Source: an uncultured bacterium (GTDB lineage Bacteria > Bacillota_I > Bacilli_A > RFN20 > CAG-826). Taken from it: DNA of 64,000 nucleotides. The notes below the pieces were generated by a model, which saw only the letters and a list, made by a program, of their open reading frames with translations, had not been told where the DNA came from and searched no databases. The stretch spans positions 124,001-188,000 of the forward strand of contig CASFZN010000018.1 in assembly GCA_949299195.1 (NCBI GenBank), given 5' to 3'. The position numbers and the translations under genes were made by a program. Positions 55,378 to 64,000 of the stretch are shown piece by piece; positions within the stretch are counted from its first letter, which is position 1; each line of letters starts with the position of its first letter.

Positions 55378-56787
55378 TTAACTAACAAGTGCAAAAGATT
55401 CGCTATCTACTGGAATTAATTGGTAGTTAACATTTCCACTTCTTGTCTTATGGAAATTATAGATTGCGCCAGTAACATTAAATGATTTTCCAACGAAATC
55501 TTCATAAGTTCTATAAGCTAAAGTTGGATCATCTGGAACAGGTCTATAAACAAATGGAATATAAACGTTGTAATCGAGTTCATTCCCATTCTTATCTTCG
55601 ATATAAAGGGTGATTGAATCTTCTCCATCATATCCACCAGTAACGACCACTTCTTCGGTTAAATTAACTGGGGAGAATAAGCATTCAAATTGTTCACTTT
55701 TTAATTCGGTTGGAGCGTATGTAAAATCATGAACTTTTAAAGAATCGTCTATAGTATCAGAAGTGTAAATTACTTTTCCATCATTTTCATTAGTATTAAT
55801 ATCAACTCTTGGGAATGAATAAACACCAGTGATTTGGAAACCAAAATTCTCACTATCTTCAGCGACTCCACAAAGTTGGATATAGTTATTTTTAGTTGTA
55901 AATCTTGAAGGAGTTGAACTCATACCAGTAAAAATATTAATTCCAGCCCATTCTCCTTCTGGATTTGTAGAACCGGTTTCTTCATCGAAGAATCCTTGTA
56001 AATAAAGGATATGATCGGCATAACCAGCGACAGTTCCTTGAATCCTTACGTTTTCTCCATCATATGGATTAATATAATTTGGATCTTTTAATGATTCTTC
56101 GACTGCTTTTTTAAGCTCTAAAAGTGAAACATCAACATAATCGCCATAGTTAAATAATGGGTCAGGTTCACCTGAGAAAAGATTAAGTTTATAATCTCTT
56201 GCTTGTTGTTCTGCAAGAGTAAATGTTTCGACATATTCAGGAATTTCACTTAAATTTTTAACCCATGAAAAGCCTTCTTGAACTAGCATGAGGTTTAAAC
56301 ATTTAAGTTCATCAATTGGAGCGTTTTCTTTTTCTTCGTTTATCCAAATTAAGGATAAATATCTACCACCTGTTGAATCAGTTTCAGGTTCACGATATTC
56401 AAAAAATGGAGAGGAAAGAACAATTGTTCCATTTTCATTAGCATTAGTTAATTTTTCTTTTGTAAAATTTGATGCTGCTTTTCCGTATTCTTGAACCTTT
56501 CCGGTTGATTCTGGAGTATCAACACCATAAAATCTTGCTTTTATAAGTTCACTATCACCACTTGCTGAAACAAAGTGAGCAGTGTCGCCATCAATAGCGG
56601 TATAAAGTTCAACTTCTCCGATTCCATCGGTTAAAAATTCATGACCTTCATACTCTAAAGTCAATTTGATATCGCTATTAGAAGCGTAATCTATAAAGCC
56701 TTTTTCGCCACAGGAAACAAGACCCATGAGGAGGCCAACTATCATTATATTTGGATAGATAAATTTCTTAGTTAAGTGTGTTCTCAT
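55378..56787 (-). CDS. Surface thermonuclease (SNase) lipoprotein with OB-fold tail
   Basis: 469 residues. Signal peptide and lipobox (MGLVSCGEK). The staphylococcal-nuclease domain has the calcium/active-site segments TAIDGDTAHF, IKARFYGVDTPES and RYLSLIWIN, matching the conserved Asp, Arg, Asp/Glu and second Arg of micrococcal nuclease. The C-terminal 250 residues hold OB-like stretches (NVRIQGTVAGYADHILYLQG and a second near residue 390). It should cleave extracellular DNA or RNA at the cell surface. The adjacent OB-fold protein, nucleotidase and ABC system make nucleic-acid scavenging plausible. Confidence 0.85.
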   Translation of the reverse strand: MRTHLTKKFIYPNIMIVGLLMGLVSCGEKGFIDYASNSDIKLTLEYEGHEFLTDGIGEVELYTAIDGDTAHFVSASGDSELIKARFYGVDTPESTGKVQEYGKAASNFTKEKLTNANENGTIVLSSPFFEYREPETDSTGGRYLSLIWINEEKENAPIDELKCLNLMLVQEGFSWVKNLSEIPEYVETFTLAEQQARDYKLNLFSGEPDPLFNYGDYVDVSLLELKKAVEESLKDPNYINPYDGENVRIQGTVAGYADHILYLQGFFDEETGSTNPEGEWAGINIFTGMSSTPSRFTTKNNYIQLCGVAEDSENFGFQITGVYSFPRVDINTNENDGKVIYTSDTIDDSLKVHDFTYAPTELKSEQFECLFSPVNLTEEVVVTGGYDGEDSITLYIEDKNGNELDYNVYIPFVYRPVPDDPTLAYRTYEDFVGKSFNVTGAIYNFHKTRSGNVNYQLIPVDSESFALVS

Positions 56788-56823
56788 TTTAATCCTACTT
56801 TCTATTCAATTATTCGTATTTTT

Positions 56824-58266
56824 TTACATTGAGATATTTGTTAATTGTTCAGCTCTATCAAAAGCTTCATCAATTGTTTCTTGTCCGAGAAAAACTTGGG
56901 TAATAATTCCGCCGACTTGTTCTCTAGCAGTGGCAGTTCCTCTAAAGACAGGATAGTTAAAGTAATTTCCGTTAATTTCGTTTGCTACGATATTTGCGCA
57001 TCTAGGCATAAAATCGCTTTCTTCCAAATAAGAAGCATATACTTCGTTGGTATAACAGCTTTCTCTAACTGGTGCGTAACCATTAGAAGCTAAGCAAATA
57101 TCGATATTATTTTCTTCATTTGTTAAATATTTCATTAATTGCCAACCAATCTTGGCTCTTTCATCGTTTACTTCATTAGATAAACTATTATTTTTTAATA
57201 ATGTTAAGGTAACACCTTGTGAAACATATTTATTATATTCTTCAGATGTACTTGAAGAAGGAACTTTTGCGATTCCAACATTAAATCCTGCAGCACCTGG
57301 ATCGTTATATCCAGCTCCACCAGTTGAACCAACGGTAAAAATACATTCCATATTTACGAAAGTATCACTTCCGTATTCATTATTATTGGTTCCTTTTGTT
57401 AAGAATAACCCCTCATCATAGTAACCTTTTAATTCTTCAACCATGGCTTTAGCTTGTTCGTTATTAAAATCAATTCTACCTTTACCACCACTCATTGAAA
57501 CATATGGAATATTTCTTTGATATGATTGACCAATAAAAAGGTTTGCATCACTATCATAAACCATCGGAGTAATGAGTCCGCTTCCATAGGTTGAAAGATT
57601 TTTTGAGATAAATCTAAGTAAATCCATAAATTCATCCCAGGTAATTGTGTTCATATATTCTTCAATATCAACTACTGTTGGGTCATAATCCTTCATAACT
57701 CTAACCAATAAGTCTTGGTTATAAAGTAAAACTTCACTTGATTTCATTAATGGTAAAGAATAAGTACCATCTTTAACATATTGCTTACCCTCTTCTATAA
57801 AAGAAGGAACAAAGTCTTCTTCGCCTTTTAAAGATGGATTTAATTCTTCTTGAGCACTAAATCCAATTTCTGGATCAGTAAAGAAATCATCAAGATTATA
57901 AACCCATTGACGATCACTATCTTCTTCAAGAGCTAAATATTCAGCAACATGATCTGGATAAGCAACTGCAATTGTTGGAGTATTGCCAATAGCAAATCCT
58001 TTAGATACTTTATCTAAAATTTCATCGTATCCGCCTTGATATTCAAACTCAATAGTAATGTCTTCTCCTGTTTGAGATTCATAAATTGCTTCAAAATCTT
58101 CAATCTTATTTTGAACAACGTTTTGGATATCTTGTCCAAATGTATGCCAGAAGATGATTGTTTTTCCTGAAGCTTCGCTTGTTTTACCACAAGAAGCAAG
58201 TATAAAAGAGGCAGAAAAAAGTATTGAAGTAGCCAATTTCTTAAAATTATTAAACTTCCTATTCAT
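56824..58266 (-). CDS. ABC solute-binding lipoprotein 1 (family 1, UgpB-like)
   Basis: 480 residues. Signal peptide with lipobox (SFILASCGK). The mature protein has the family-1 binding-protein layout: WHTFGQDIQNVVQNKIEDFE at the start, PTIAVAYPDHVAEYL, and TVGSTGGAGYNDPG near residue 310. It is clearly paralogous to the next binding protein (matching words YPDHV/YPDNV, FTVGSTGG, NNID/NTLQ). It precedes no permease directly, but the ABC genes upstream in transcription (59796-63792) lie on the same strand with short gaps. Ligand unknown. Confidence 0.85.
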   Translation of the reverse strand: MNRKFNNFKKLATSILFSASFILASCGKTSEASGKTIIFWHTFGQDIQNVVQNKIEDFEAIYESQTGEDITIEFEYQGGYDEILDKVSKGFAIGNTPTIAVAYPDHVAEYLALEEDSDRQWVYNLDDFFTDPEIGFSAQEELNPSLKGEEDFVPSFIEEGKQYVKDGTYSLPLMKSSEVLLYNQDLLVRVMKDYDPTVVDIEEYMNTITWDEFMDLLRFISKNLSTYGSGLITPMVYDSDANLFIGQSYQRNIPYVSMSGGKGRIDFNNEQAKAMVEELKGYYDEGLFLTKGTNNNEYGSDTFVNMECIFTVGSTGGAGYNDPGAAGFNVGIAKVPSSSTSEEYNKYVSQGVTLTLLKNNSLSNEVNDERAKIGWQLMKYLTNEENNIDICLASNGYAPVRESCYTNEVYASYLEESDFMPRCANIVANEINGNYFNYPVFRGTATAREQVGGIITQVFLGQETIDEAFDRAEQLTNISM

Positions 58267-58320
58267 TCTTTTTCTGCCTCCTAAATTAATTCTTTTTAAA
58301 TCTTTATATTAGTCATTGAA

Positions 58321-59772
58321 TTATAAAGCTAAATTACACATTGCTTCAGCGTCAGCAAATAATTGATCAATATCAGCTGCATCGCCTTGTAATAAAACTT
58401 GAGTTAATAAACCACCAACTTGAGTTCTTGCTGTTGAAGAACCTTTAAATGCTGGGGATGTGAATAATGTATCGGTCATTGTTCCATAATAAACAAATCC
58501 GTTAGCAGTTAATTTTTCCATACTCTTATCTTGTTGAGCATCAGCATCTGCAGCTGCTAAATAAGCAGGATCTTCAAGATTTGATAATCTAATTGGATAA
58601 TAACCAGTTGAGTTTAAAGCCCATTGTAAGGTGTTTTCTGGGGTAGTGATATATTTATAGAATAACCATGAAGCTAATTTTCTATTTTCATCACCATGAT
58701 CTAAGATACACATAGATGGACCTTGGAGAATTGTTGAAGGTGTTCCACCATCAGCTTGTGGGATTTTAGCAACACCAACATTCATTGGGTTTGAATCTGA
58801 GAATTGATATTTAATACCACCAGTTGAACCAACTGAGAATAAACATTGATTGACAGTGAATTTTTCGTTAACGTAGTTACCTTCATTAGTACCTTTTGTA
58901 AAGATGTAACCTTTTTCATAGTATTCAGCAAATTCTTGTAATTTTGCTTTCATTTCAGGTGTATTAAAATCTATACTTCCTTTACCATCTTCGGTAACGC
59001 TTGTATATGGATAACCATATTGATGAGCTAAAGTAATAAATAAGTTATCATCACTATCATAACCTAAGACTCTTGTAACACCATCATCTTGAGGTTGAAT
59101 GATATCTCTAACTTCTGCATCGTATTTTAATAATGCCGGTGCGAGTTTTCCAAAGAATTCTTCCCAAGTTAAGTTATTTAAATAAGCTTCATTTAATGGG
59201 TTTCCACTATTGATTGAACTATCAACTTCACTTAAATCTAAACCGATTAAGATATCTGCGTTATAAAACATACCTTCGGTTGATTTTGAGAATGGAACTG
59301 ACCATGTTCCTTCAACAGTATATTGAGTACCTTCTTCCATATAGGAAGGAACGTAATCGTTAAATTCTTCTTCAGTTAATCCGTATTCTGGATGATTGAT
59401 ATAATCATCTAATTGGACTGCTCTACCATAGTCGATATAATTAGAAACGTTATCTGGGTAGCCATAAGCTAAGTCTGGATAGTTATTACCAGTGAAACCA
59501 GTAATAATCATGTTTTCTAAATCATCATAATTTCCACTAACTTTATTGTTAACAACGGTAACATTTGGTTCGATTTCTTTAAAATCTTCAACCCATCTGT
59601 TTAAGTTAGCTTGACCTTCATCACCGGCGGTTGTCCAAAGATAGATTGTTGTAGGTGTATCAATAATTCCACCTTCGACAGTTCCACTTCCTCCACCGCT
59701 ATTTCTACCACATGATGCTAAAGCAACTGTAGTGCTTGCAAGGAAAGCTAAAGTTAAAAATTTCTTTTTCAT
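58321..59772 (-). CDS. ABC solute-binding lipoprotein 2 (family 1, UgpB-like)
   Basis: 483 residues. Lipobox VALASCGRN after the signal peptide. Conserved segments WTTAGDEGQANLNRWVEDF, YPDNVSNYIDYG, VPFSKSTEGMFYN and LFSVGSTGG identify it as a sugar- or oligomer-type binding protein. It lies 23 bp downstream of the MalG-like permease, so it is the most direct partner of the transporter. The duplicate at 56824 may give a second specificity. Confidence 0.87.
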   Translation of the reverse strand: MKKKFLTLAFLASTTVALASCGRNSGGGSGTVEGGIIDTPTTIYLWTTAGDEGQANLNRWVEDFKEIEPNVTVVNNKVSGNYDDLENMIITGFTGNNYPDLAYGYPDNVSNYIDYGRAVQLDDYINHPEYGLTEEEFNDYVPSYMEEGTQYTVEGTWSVPFSKSTEGMFYNADILIGLDLSEVDSSINSGNPLNEAYLNNLTWEEFFGKLAPALLKYDAEVRDIIQPQDDGVTRVLGYDSDDNLFITLAHQYGYPYTSVTEDGKGSIDFNTPEMKAKLQEFAEYYEKGYIFTKGTNEGNYVNEKFTVNQCLFSVGSTGGIKYQFSDSNPMNVGVAKIPQADGGTPSTILQGPSMCILDHGDENRKLASWLFYKYITTPENTLQWALNSTGYYPIRLSNLEDPAYLAAADADAQQDKSMEKLTANGFVYYGTMTDTLFTSPAFKGSSTARTQVGGLLTQVLLQGDAADIDQLFADAEAMCNLAL

Positions 59773-59795
59773 CTTAATATAAAGACCTCCATTTT

Positions 59796-60779
59796 TTATC
59801 CTTTAATACCTGCACGTCCAACACCTCTCATTATGTACTTTCTGAAGAAGATGAAAAGTAAGAATAATGGGACAGTAACAAGGACTGTTGCAGCTGTTTG
59901 ATAACCATATTCAACTCTACCAGAGTCCGCGTCAACGAAACTTGAACCTCTTAAACCGTTTGAAATAAGGCGGAATTCGTCTTTGTTGGCAACTAAGTTT
60001 GGCCAGACATATGAGTTCCATGCACCCATAAATTTCAAAATACATATAGAGATTAGCGTTGGGGCAGCAAGAGGAACCATAACCTTCCATAAGAATGACC
60101 AGTCACTCTTACCATCGACCTTGGCAGCTAAATATAGTTCATTTGGGATTTGCTTAAAGTTTTGTCTAAGCAAATAAATATAGAAGACGCTAACCCAGAA
60201 AGGAACGATCATTGCAGCGTATGCGTCCATTAAGGTTGCACCTTCACCAATCCAACCGAATGCGGCTACTGTAATATAATTTGAAATAACCATCATTTCA
60301 CCTGGAATCATCATAGTCATTAAAAAGACCATAAATAATGCTTCTCTACCTTTGAAGTTTAATCTTGCAAAAGCAAAAGCTCCAAAAATAGTGGTAATTA
60401 AAGTACCGATTGTTGAGAAAATCGCAACAACAATGGTATTTGTCATATATGTTAAGAAATTAAAGTGATTGAAAACATAAACATAGTTTGTCCACATAAC
60501 AATCGTTGGGAAGAATGTTTGAGTGGAACTTAAAATTTCACTATTATTCTTTAAAGATGTAATAATCATCCAATAGAATGGGAAGACCATAAGTAAAGCA
60601 AAGAATGTAACTACTATATATAAAAGGATAGTAGAGAAAACTCTTATTACTTTTTCTCTTTTTCTAATAGATTCAACACTTTTATTGCCTTCTTTGATGG
60701 TGATAGAAATATCAACATCAACGTCTTTATCATTAGTGAAGTCTATATATTGTTTTAAAGTAGTAGATGAATTAACCAT
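59796..60779 (-). CDS. ABC transporter permease, MalG/UgpE-like
   Basis: 327 residues, longer than the usual 275-300 because of an acidic N-terminal stretch of about 45 residues. Six membrane helices follow, including LLMVFPFYWMIITSLK. The coupling motif EAA..G..P reads YLAAKVDGKSDWSFLWKVMVP. It pairs with the permease at 60800. The gene overlaps neither neighbour; gaps are 20 and 23 bp, so the operon is tight. Confidence 0.93.
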   Translation of the reverse strand: MVNSSTTLKQYIDFTNDKDVDVDISITIKEGNKSVESIRKREKVIRVFSTILLYIVVTFFALLMVFPFYWMIITSLKNNSEILSSTQTFFPTIVMWTNYVYVFNHFNFLTYMTNTIVVAIFSTIGTLITTIFGAFAFARLNFKGREALFMVFLMTMMIPGEMMVISNYITVAAFGWIGEGATLMDAYAAMIVPFWVSVFYIYLLRQNFKQIPNELYLAAKVDGKSDWSFLWKVMVPLAAPTLISICILKFMGAWNSYVWPNLVANKDEFRLISNGLRGSSFVDADSGRVEYGYQTAATVLVTVPLFLLFIFFRKYIMRGVGRAGIKG

Positions 60780-60799
60780 AACCTAATCTTAGCCTCCTT

Positions 60800-61873
60800 C
60801 TAATAATAAACTCTCTTCTTAGATAACCAAAGTTGTAAGAAGGTAAATAAGAGAATGATAACGAATAATAATACCGCTGCAGCAGCTGCTAAGCTGGTGT
60901 TGGTATTTAAGTTATCATAGATATAGTAAACGATTGTATACATGTTGTAGCTTCCCGTTGAAGTACCAGGACCATTAAATAATGCGACAACAGAGGAATA
61001 TTCTTTAAATGCTCCAATGAATGAAGTAACCATTAAGTAAAGAATTTGAGGTGATAAAGCAGGAACTGTGATTCTAGTTAAGACTCTCCATTTTGGAGTA
61101 GAGTCAATTTTAGCTGCTTGATAATATTGTTTATCAATTCCTTGTAAACCGCTTAATAAAATAAGGATTTTAAATGGTAAGGAACTCCAAACAATATAAA
61201 TGAATAAAGGAACCATTGCAGTCCATCTATCAGCACCATAAATCCAAGTTATATCAGTTCCAAAGATATAGTTAATAACACCTTGTTGGTCAAATAAAAC
61301 TGAGAAAACCATACCAATAGCGATGGTGTTAGTAACGTAAGGAAGGAAGAAAATAACTTGATATACTTTTTGGAACCATTTTAAGGAATTGAGTAAAACT
61401 GCGATAAGTAAGGCAATTATTAAAGATACTGGAACCGTAACAAAGGTGATTATGAAAGTGTTTAAGAATCCATAATCTATAAGTCTATTATCACGATATC
61501 CATTAATATCACTTAGACCTAAAATAGCACCAAAATTATCTAAAGTAAATCCATCAAAACTACCTGTAACATAGTTATAGTTGCTCATGAATGAGATAGC
61601 GATGGTATTAATTAAAGGATAGATTAAGAAGATAGCCATTAAAATAAGGACTGGTGCTAAATATAACCAAGCTTTCCAGTTATTGGATTGTTCGTTATCT
61701 AAAACACCGCCAACTTTGAATTTCTCTTTAACTTTTTTACGTGAAACAAAATGTACGATAACGTCATTTTGTTCATCGTATTTAGAAACATATGATTCTT
61801 TTCTGCCATCATATGATTCACTTCTAGAAAGAGTAAATTCTTTAGTATTTATCGATAAATCTTTGTTTTCCAT
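60800..61873 (-). CDS. ABC transporter permease, MalF/UgpA-like
   Basis: 357 residues. A soluble N-terminal part of about 65 residues, rich in charged residues, precedes six membrane helices (first at about 70-92, WLYLAPVLILMAIFLIYPLI). The coupling segment YYQAAKIDSTPKWRVLTRITVP matches the EAA motif. It forms the pore with the MalG-like subunit. The start ATG is 17 bp after the ATPase gene, in one operon. Substrate not predictable. Confidence 0.93.
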   Translation of the reverse strand: MENKDLSINTKEFTLSRSESYDGRKESYVSKYDEQNDVIVHFVSRKKVKEKFKVGGVLDNEQSNNWKAWLYLAPVLILMAIFLIYPLINTIAISFMSNYNYVTGSFDGFTLDNFGAILGLSDINGYRDNRLIDYGFLNTFIITFVTVPVSLIIALLIAVLLNSLKWFQKVYQVIFFLPYVTNTIAIGMVFSVLFDQQGVINYIFGTDITWIYGADRWTAMVPLFIYIVWSSLPFKILILLSGLQGIDKQYYQAAKIDSTPKWRVLTRITVPALSPQILYLMVTSFIGAFKEYSSVVALFNGPGTSTGSYNMYTIVYYIYDNLNTNTSLAAAAAVLLFVIILLFTFLQLWLSKKRVYY

Positions 61874-61890
61874 TATTTAGTCCTTAAATA

Positions 61891-63792
61891 TTAATCGATA
61901 TAAATTCTTTCTTCAGTAACGATATCAAAGATAAATAATTTATCTTTTTCAACACTTAAAGAGATGTTACCAATGAAATTACCTTCGCTTTGTTGAACGA
62001 TAACTTTAAATGTTGGGGTTAAACAGTTTTCGTTTTTAGCGATAACTGAAATATCTCTACCTAAAACTTGAACCATTTCACCAGTTGCATGTAAAACATT
62101 TTCTTTACTATCAGTTACATTGAATCCTTCTGGTCTAATAGCTACATAAACTTCTTGATCTTTTACATCGGTGGTAGTTTTATAAACTAAATCATCACCA
62201 ATATATATACCCTTATCTTTAACGTGTCCTTTAAAAACGTTAATAGGTGGATTACCTAAGAATTGAGCAACGAATAAATTCTTAGGATTATTAAATACGT
62301 TTTGAGGTGAATCAACTTGTTGTTTAACGCCATTTTTCATAACAACAATTTGATCTGAAATAGACATTGCTTCTTCTTGGTCGTGGGTAACGAAGATGGT
62401 AGTAATGCCAGTATTTTGTTGAATTCTTCTAATTTCTTCTCTTGTTTGAAGTCTTAAACGTGCGTCTAAGTTAGAAAGAGGTTCGTCAAGTAATAAAACT
62501 TTTGGTTTTTTAACTAAAGCTCTAGCGATAGCAACTCTTTGTTGTTGACCACCAGAAAGTTGAGCTGGTTTTCTTTCTAAATAATCTTCAATTTGAACTA
62601 ATTTTGCAGTTTCGTTAACGATATCTTTTCTTTCGTTAGCGGTTAACATTCTATAAGCTAAAGCAACACTTGTTTTAACTTCTTCTTTTTTAACATCAAA
62701 AGTATTTTTGACGATTGCTTTAACTTCTTCGATTTCGCTTGCTTTTAATTTTTTAATTAAGAAATAGAAAGAAGTATCGCCATTATCATCATATGCAGAT
62801 AATTCTTTGATGTTTTTAGCATATTTATTTAAAGCGGATTTTAATTTTTTTCTAATTTCGCTTGGATCAACGATATCGATTCTTAAATGCCCATCGCATT
62901 TGAATTCAGCTTTAACTGCCTCTAAAACTTCTAAAGCTTTAGCTTCGCTTTGTTTATTAACAGAAACTAATAAAATAGTTTTTCCTTTATTTTCATATGA
63001 AGGTGAATATGTGATTTTAAAGCCTTTACCTCTAATAAAATCAAGCATATCGGCGATTAAAATTCCACTTTCGCCCTTAGCTACATCAAGTTCAAAAACA
63101 TATTGTCCAGCGACAATTTTTTCTTCACTTGGGAGAGCATAAGAAAATCTCATTTTGGCATCAAATAATGCATCAGAAGTTTGTTTTTCTTCAACATTAA
63201 CTGTTTTTGGTTCAATAATTCTTGGGAAATTATCTATAAAAACATCTTTGTTTTTAGTGTTTTGATTAAATAATTCAACGAGTAAAGTTAAATCTTTTCC
63301 GTTAAGTGAAGAAGTAACTTTATATTGTTTTTTGGAAATACCAATCTTACCTAAAAGTGTTTTAGTAGATCTTACGATACCTTCAACATGATCATCTTCT
63401 TTCATTTCATACGAATATGTAATTTTATAATCAAAGAAAGTAACAAGAGGAACTTCAACCTTTAAATTTAAAAGTGGGAATTCAACATTCTTATAGATGG
63501 TCATATGAGGATAAAGTGCGTAGTTTTGGAAAACTAAACCAATTCCTCTTTTTTCAGGAGAAAGGTTGGTAACTTCTTCTTCACCAAACCAAACTTCACC
63601 ACTAGTAGGAGTTTGAAGACCTGAAACCATGTAAAGAGTTGTGGATTTACCACATCCTGAAGGTCCTAATAAACCAACTAATTTTCCATCAGGAACTACT
63701 AAATCAAAATCATCAACTGCAACAGTATCTTTGATATGTTTTTTAGGATTTCCTGGGAAGATCTTTGTTATACCTTTAAGTTTTATTTCCAT
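61891..63792 (-). CDS. MalK/UgpC-type ABC ATPase with a large insertion in the helical subdomain
   Basis: 633 residues against about 370 normally. Walker A GPSGCGKST (43-51), Q-loop FQNYALYPHMT (Gln89), signature LSGGQQQRV (412-420), Walker B VLLLDEP (432-438) and H-loop FVTHDQEEA are all intact, as is the TOBE-like C-terminal domain. Between Q-loop and signature, however, lie 323 residues instead of about 50: an insertion covering roughly residues 112-373. It has alternating strands and helices (for example KTILLVSVNKQSEAKALEVL and SFYFLIKKLKASEIEEVKAI), suggesting one or two small alpha/beta domains. No frameshift is needed, so it is genuinely part of the protein. First ABC gene of the operon here. 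Confidence 0.9.
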   Translation of the reverse strand: MEIKLKGITKIFPGNPKKHIKDTVAVDDFDLVVPDGKLVGLLGPSGCGKSTTLYMVSGLQTPTSGEVWFGEEEVTNLSPEKRGIGLVFQNYALYPHMTIYKNVEFPLLNLKVEVPLVTFFDYKITYSYEMKEDDHVEGIVRSTKTLLGKIGISKKQYKVTSSLNGKDLTLLVELFNQNTKNKDVFIDNFPRIIEPKTVNVEEKQTSDALFDAKMRFSYALPSEEKIVAGQYVFELDVAKGESGILIADMLDFIRGKGFKITYSPSYENKGKTILLVSVNKQSEAKALEVLEAVKAEFKCDGHLRIDIVDPSEIRKKLKSALNKYAKNIKELSAYDDNGDTSFYFLIKKLKASEIEEVKAIVKNTFDVKKEEVKTSVALAYRMLTANERKDIVNETAKLVQIEDYLERKPAQLSGGQQQRVAIARALVKKPKVLLLDEPLSNLDARLRLQTREEIRRIQQNTGITTIFVTHDQEEAMSISDQIVVMKNGVKQQVDSPQNVFNNPKNLFVAQFLGNPPINVFKGHVKDKGIYIGDDLVYKTTTDVKDQEVYVAIRPEGFNVTDSKENVLHATGEMVQVLGRDISVIAKNENCLTPTFKVIVQQSEGNFIGNISLSVEKDKLFIFDIVTEERIYID

Positions 63793-63804
63793 ACTATTCT
63801 CCTC

Positions 63805-64000
63805 TTATTTACGAATAATTAATGTACCATCATCAATAACATCTTGATTGATTTTAAGCTTATCTCTTCTAACCTTTTCGCGATGATTTTTAAACATGAC
63901 TATGAAGTATCTAATGAAGTAACCAACTAAGATTATGCTCATTACTCCAAATACGATTATATAAACATCGGTAGGATTATAAATAATCAAGGCATTATCA
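63805..64000 (-). CDS. C-terminal end of a small membrane protein (partial)
   Basis: The reading frame is open to the window edge (reads DNALIIYNPTDVYIIVFGVM near the border), so the true start lies outside. One membrane helix (VYIIVFGVMSIILVGYFIRYF) is followed by a basic stretch and an acidic tail ending DGTLIIRK. It lies 12 bp upstream of the ABC ATPase gene, probably in the same operon. No family was recognised. Confidence 0.5.
   Translation of the reverse strand, partial: DNALIIYNPTDVYIIVFGVMSIILVGYFIRYFIVMFKNHREKVRRDKLKINQDVIDDGTLIIRK

Noticed and set aside
61731-61747. TTTTTTACGTGAAACA in the MalF-like gene as parS
   Set aside because: Only the right half agrees, and the sequence codes for conserved-looking VSRKKVKEK residues.
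1-64000. Mycoplasma-type code with TGA as Trp
   Set aside because: Trp positions in conserved proteins are TGG, and long intact genes are read with TGA treated as stop.

Overview
The window looks like a chromosome segment from an uncultured low-GC bacterium of the Bacilli/Mollicutes-related radiation. Base composition is strongly AT-rich. The block rpsF-ssb-rpsR, gdpP, rplI, dnaB is the usual Bacilli arrangement. Genes read through with the standard code (TGG for Trp, mostly TAA stops), so it is not a TGA=Trp mycoplasma. Lineages such as RF39, Izemoplasmatales or Acholeplasma relatives fit; this placement is inference. No CRISPR array, insertion sequence or prophage was seen. Four genes are decayed (a GNAT acetyltransferase, a Fic protein and two AlbA/Schlafen-type proteins), which fits a shrinking genome.

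Layout. 1-6.7 kb, minus strand: dnaB (partial), rplI, gdpP, a CobW-type GTPase, a secondary alcohol dehydrogenase, and rpsR/ssb/rpsF behind a structured leader. 6.7-13.5 kb: pseudouridine kinase, guaA, a dead GNAT gene, pseudouridine-5'-phosphate glycosidase, an acyl-ACP thioesterase, a ThyX-like protein overlapping folD, and a Fic remnant. 13.8-17.7 kb, plus strand: a membrane protein, an ECF sigma factor, its probable anti-sigma factor, and a lipoprotein that shares the anti-sigma ectodomain. 17.8-25.3 kb: a decayed AlbA gene and a giant SF1 helicase with a Vsr-like domain. 25.4-37.6 kb: a galactoside operon (Gfo/Idh oxidoreductase, P-type ATPase, GPH symporter, GH13, GH36, GH2). 37.7-41.6 kb: a second decayed AlbA gene next to 20-bp-phased repeats, a zinc-ribbon protein, a secreted cysteine peptidase and tRNA-Leu(UAG). 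41.7-49.9 kb: an mglBAC sugar ABC transporter flanked by two divergent PlsX-like proteins, with a LacI-type regulator. 50-64 kb: a UvrX-type polymerase, then a surface lipoprotein cluster (5'-nucleotidase, Ig/OB-fold protein, SNase-OB nuclease, two solute-binding proteins) and an ABC transporter whose ATPase carries a large internal insertion.

How the genes may work together. The cell appears to import and hydrolyse galactosides and glucosides, take up galactose-type sugars through Mgl under probable catabolite control, salvage nucleosides including pseudouridine, and perhaps digest extracellular nucleic acid. The least expected items are: (i) the sigma/anti-sigma/lipoprotein module with a duplicated ectodomain; (ii) two ABC transporters with added cytoplasmic domains (about 260 residues inside the MalK-type ATPase, about 330 at the N-terminus of MglC); (iii) a pair of degenerate PlsX-like proteins around mgl; (iv) an exactly 20-bp-phased repeat array; and (v) a recurrent GTTTCCACGTGGAAAC palindrome found both between and inside genes. 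Homology statements rest on reading motifs by eye; no database search was run.
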